A stretch of 5,928 nucleotides of DNA. Source: an uncultured bacterium (GTDB lineage Bacteria > Verrucomicrobiota > Lentisphaeria > Oligosphaerales > Oligosphaeraceae). The notes beneath the pieces are model-generated. The model did not search any database, was not told where the DNA came from, and saw only the letters and a program-made list of their open reading frames with translations. Positions 5,885 to 5,928 of the stretch are shown here, in pieces (the first letter of the stretch is position 1; every line of letters starts with the position of its first letter). A program made the position numbers and the translations under genes. The stretch is from positions 1-5,928 of the forward strand of contig CACZQQ010000148.1 in assembly GCA_902783355.1 (NCBI GenBank). The letters run 5' to 3'.

Positions 5885-5928
5885 CATCAGGCCATGTCCC
5901 CCAAGAGGGCAGTCAATTGAAAGCTGCG

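Noticed and set aside
1..5928. Insertion sequences, CRISPR repeats, tRNA or rRNA genes.
   Set aside because: No transposase motifs, terminal repeats, regularly spaced repeats or RNA-gene structures were seen on either strand by eye.

Overview
The window looks like a piece of a high-GC Gram-negative chromosome, most likely from the PVC superphylum (Lentisphaerota or a close Verrucomicrobiota/Planctomycetota relative). The best evidence is the last gene. It is a prepilin-like protein with a [28 protein letters not shown] N-terminus and a C-terminal H-X9-DG motif, a family greatly expanded in those phyla. A heptose epimerase (hldD) implies a lipopolysaccharide-bearing outer membrane. The taxonomic call is inference from gene content, not from a marker gene.

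Every supported gene is on the + strand. Positions 1-467 hold the C-terminal half of an EamA/DMT-type membrane transporter whose start lies outside the window. hldD follows (489-1469), then a complete ten-helix EamA/DMT transporter (1476-2393), a small nucleosidase of the MTA/SAH nucleosidase-futalosine hydrolase superfamily (2397-3035) and a GH127-like (DUF1680) glycoside hydrolase (3098-4864). Gaps between the first four genes are 21, 6 and 3 nt, so they are probably co-transcribed. The glycoside hydrolase follows after 62 nt and may be read through or have its own weak promoter.

The 173-nt gap at 4865-5037 is a real boundary. It is AT-rich in its first half, carries a near-consensus sigma-70 promoter (TTGTTT-17-TATAAT) lying across an 8-bp inverted repeat, and then a leader with a G8 run and a 50-nt stretch without T. 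The prepilin gene (5038-5802) reads from this promoter and ends at a strong intrinsic terminator (5845-5884), so it is a one-gene transcription unit. I see nothing supportable in 5885-5928.

The genes do not form one obvious pathway: heptose precursor synthesis, metabolite transport, nucleoside cleavage and sugar release. The points most worth a second look are: (1) the nucleosidase has Asn where MTA/SAH nucleosidases have the catalytic Asp, which predicts a 6-oxopurine substrate such as futalosine; (2) two short AT-rich, rare-codon islands inside otherwise GC-rich genes share an imperfect 18-bp motif in opposite orientation; (3) the prepilin promoter and leader are unusually structured. I found no clear evidence of a wholly new system, mobile element, CRISPR array or RNA gene.
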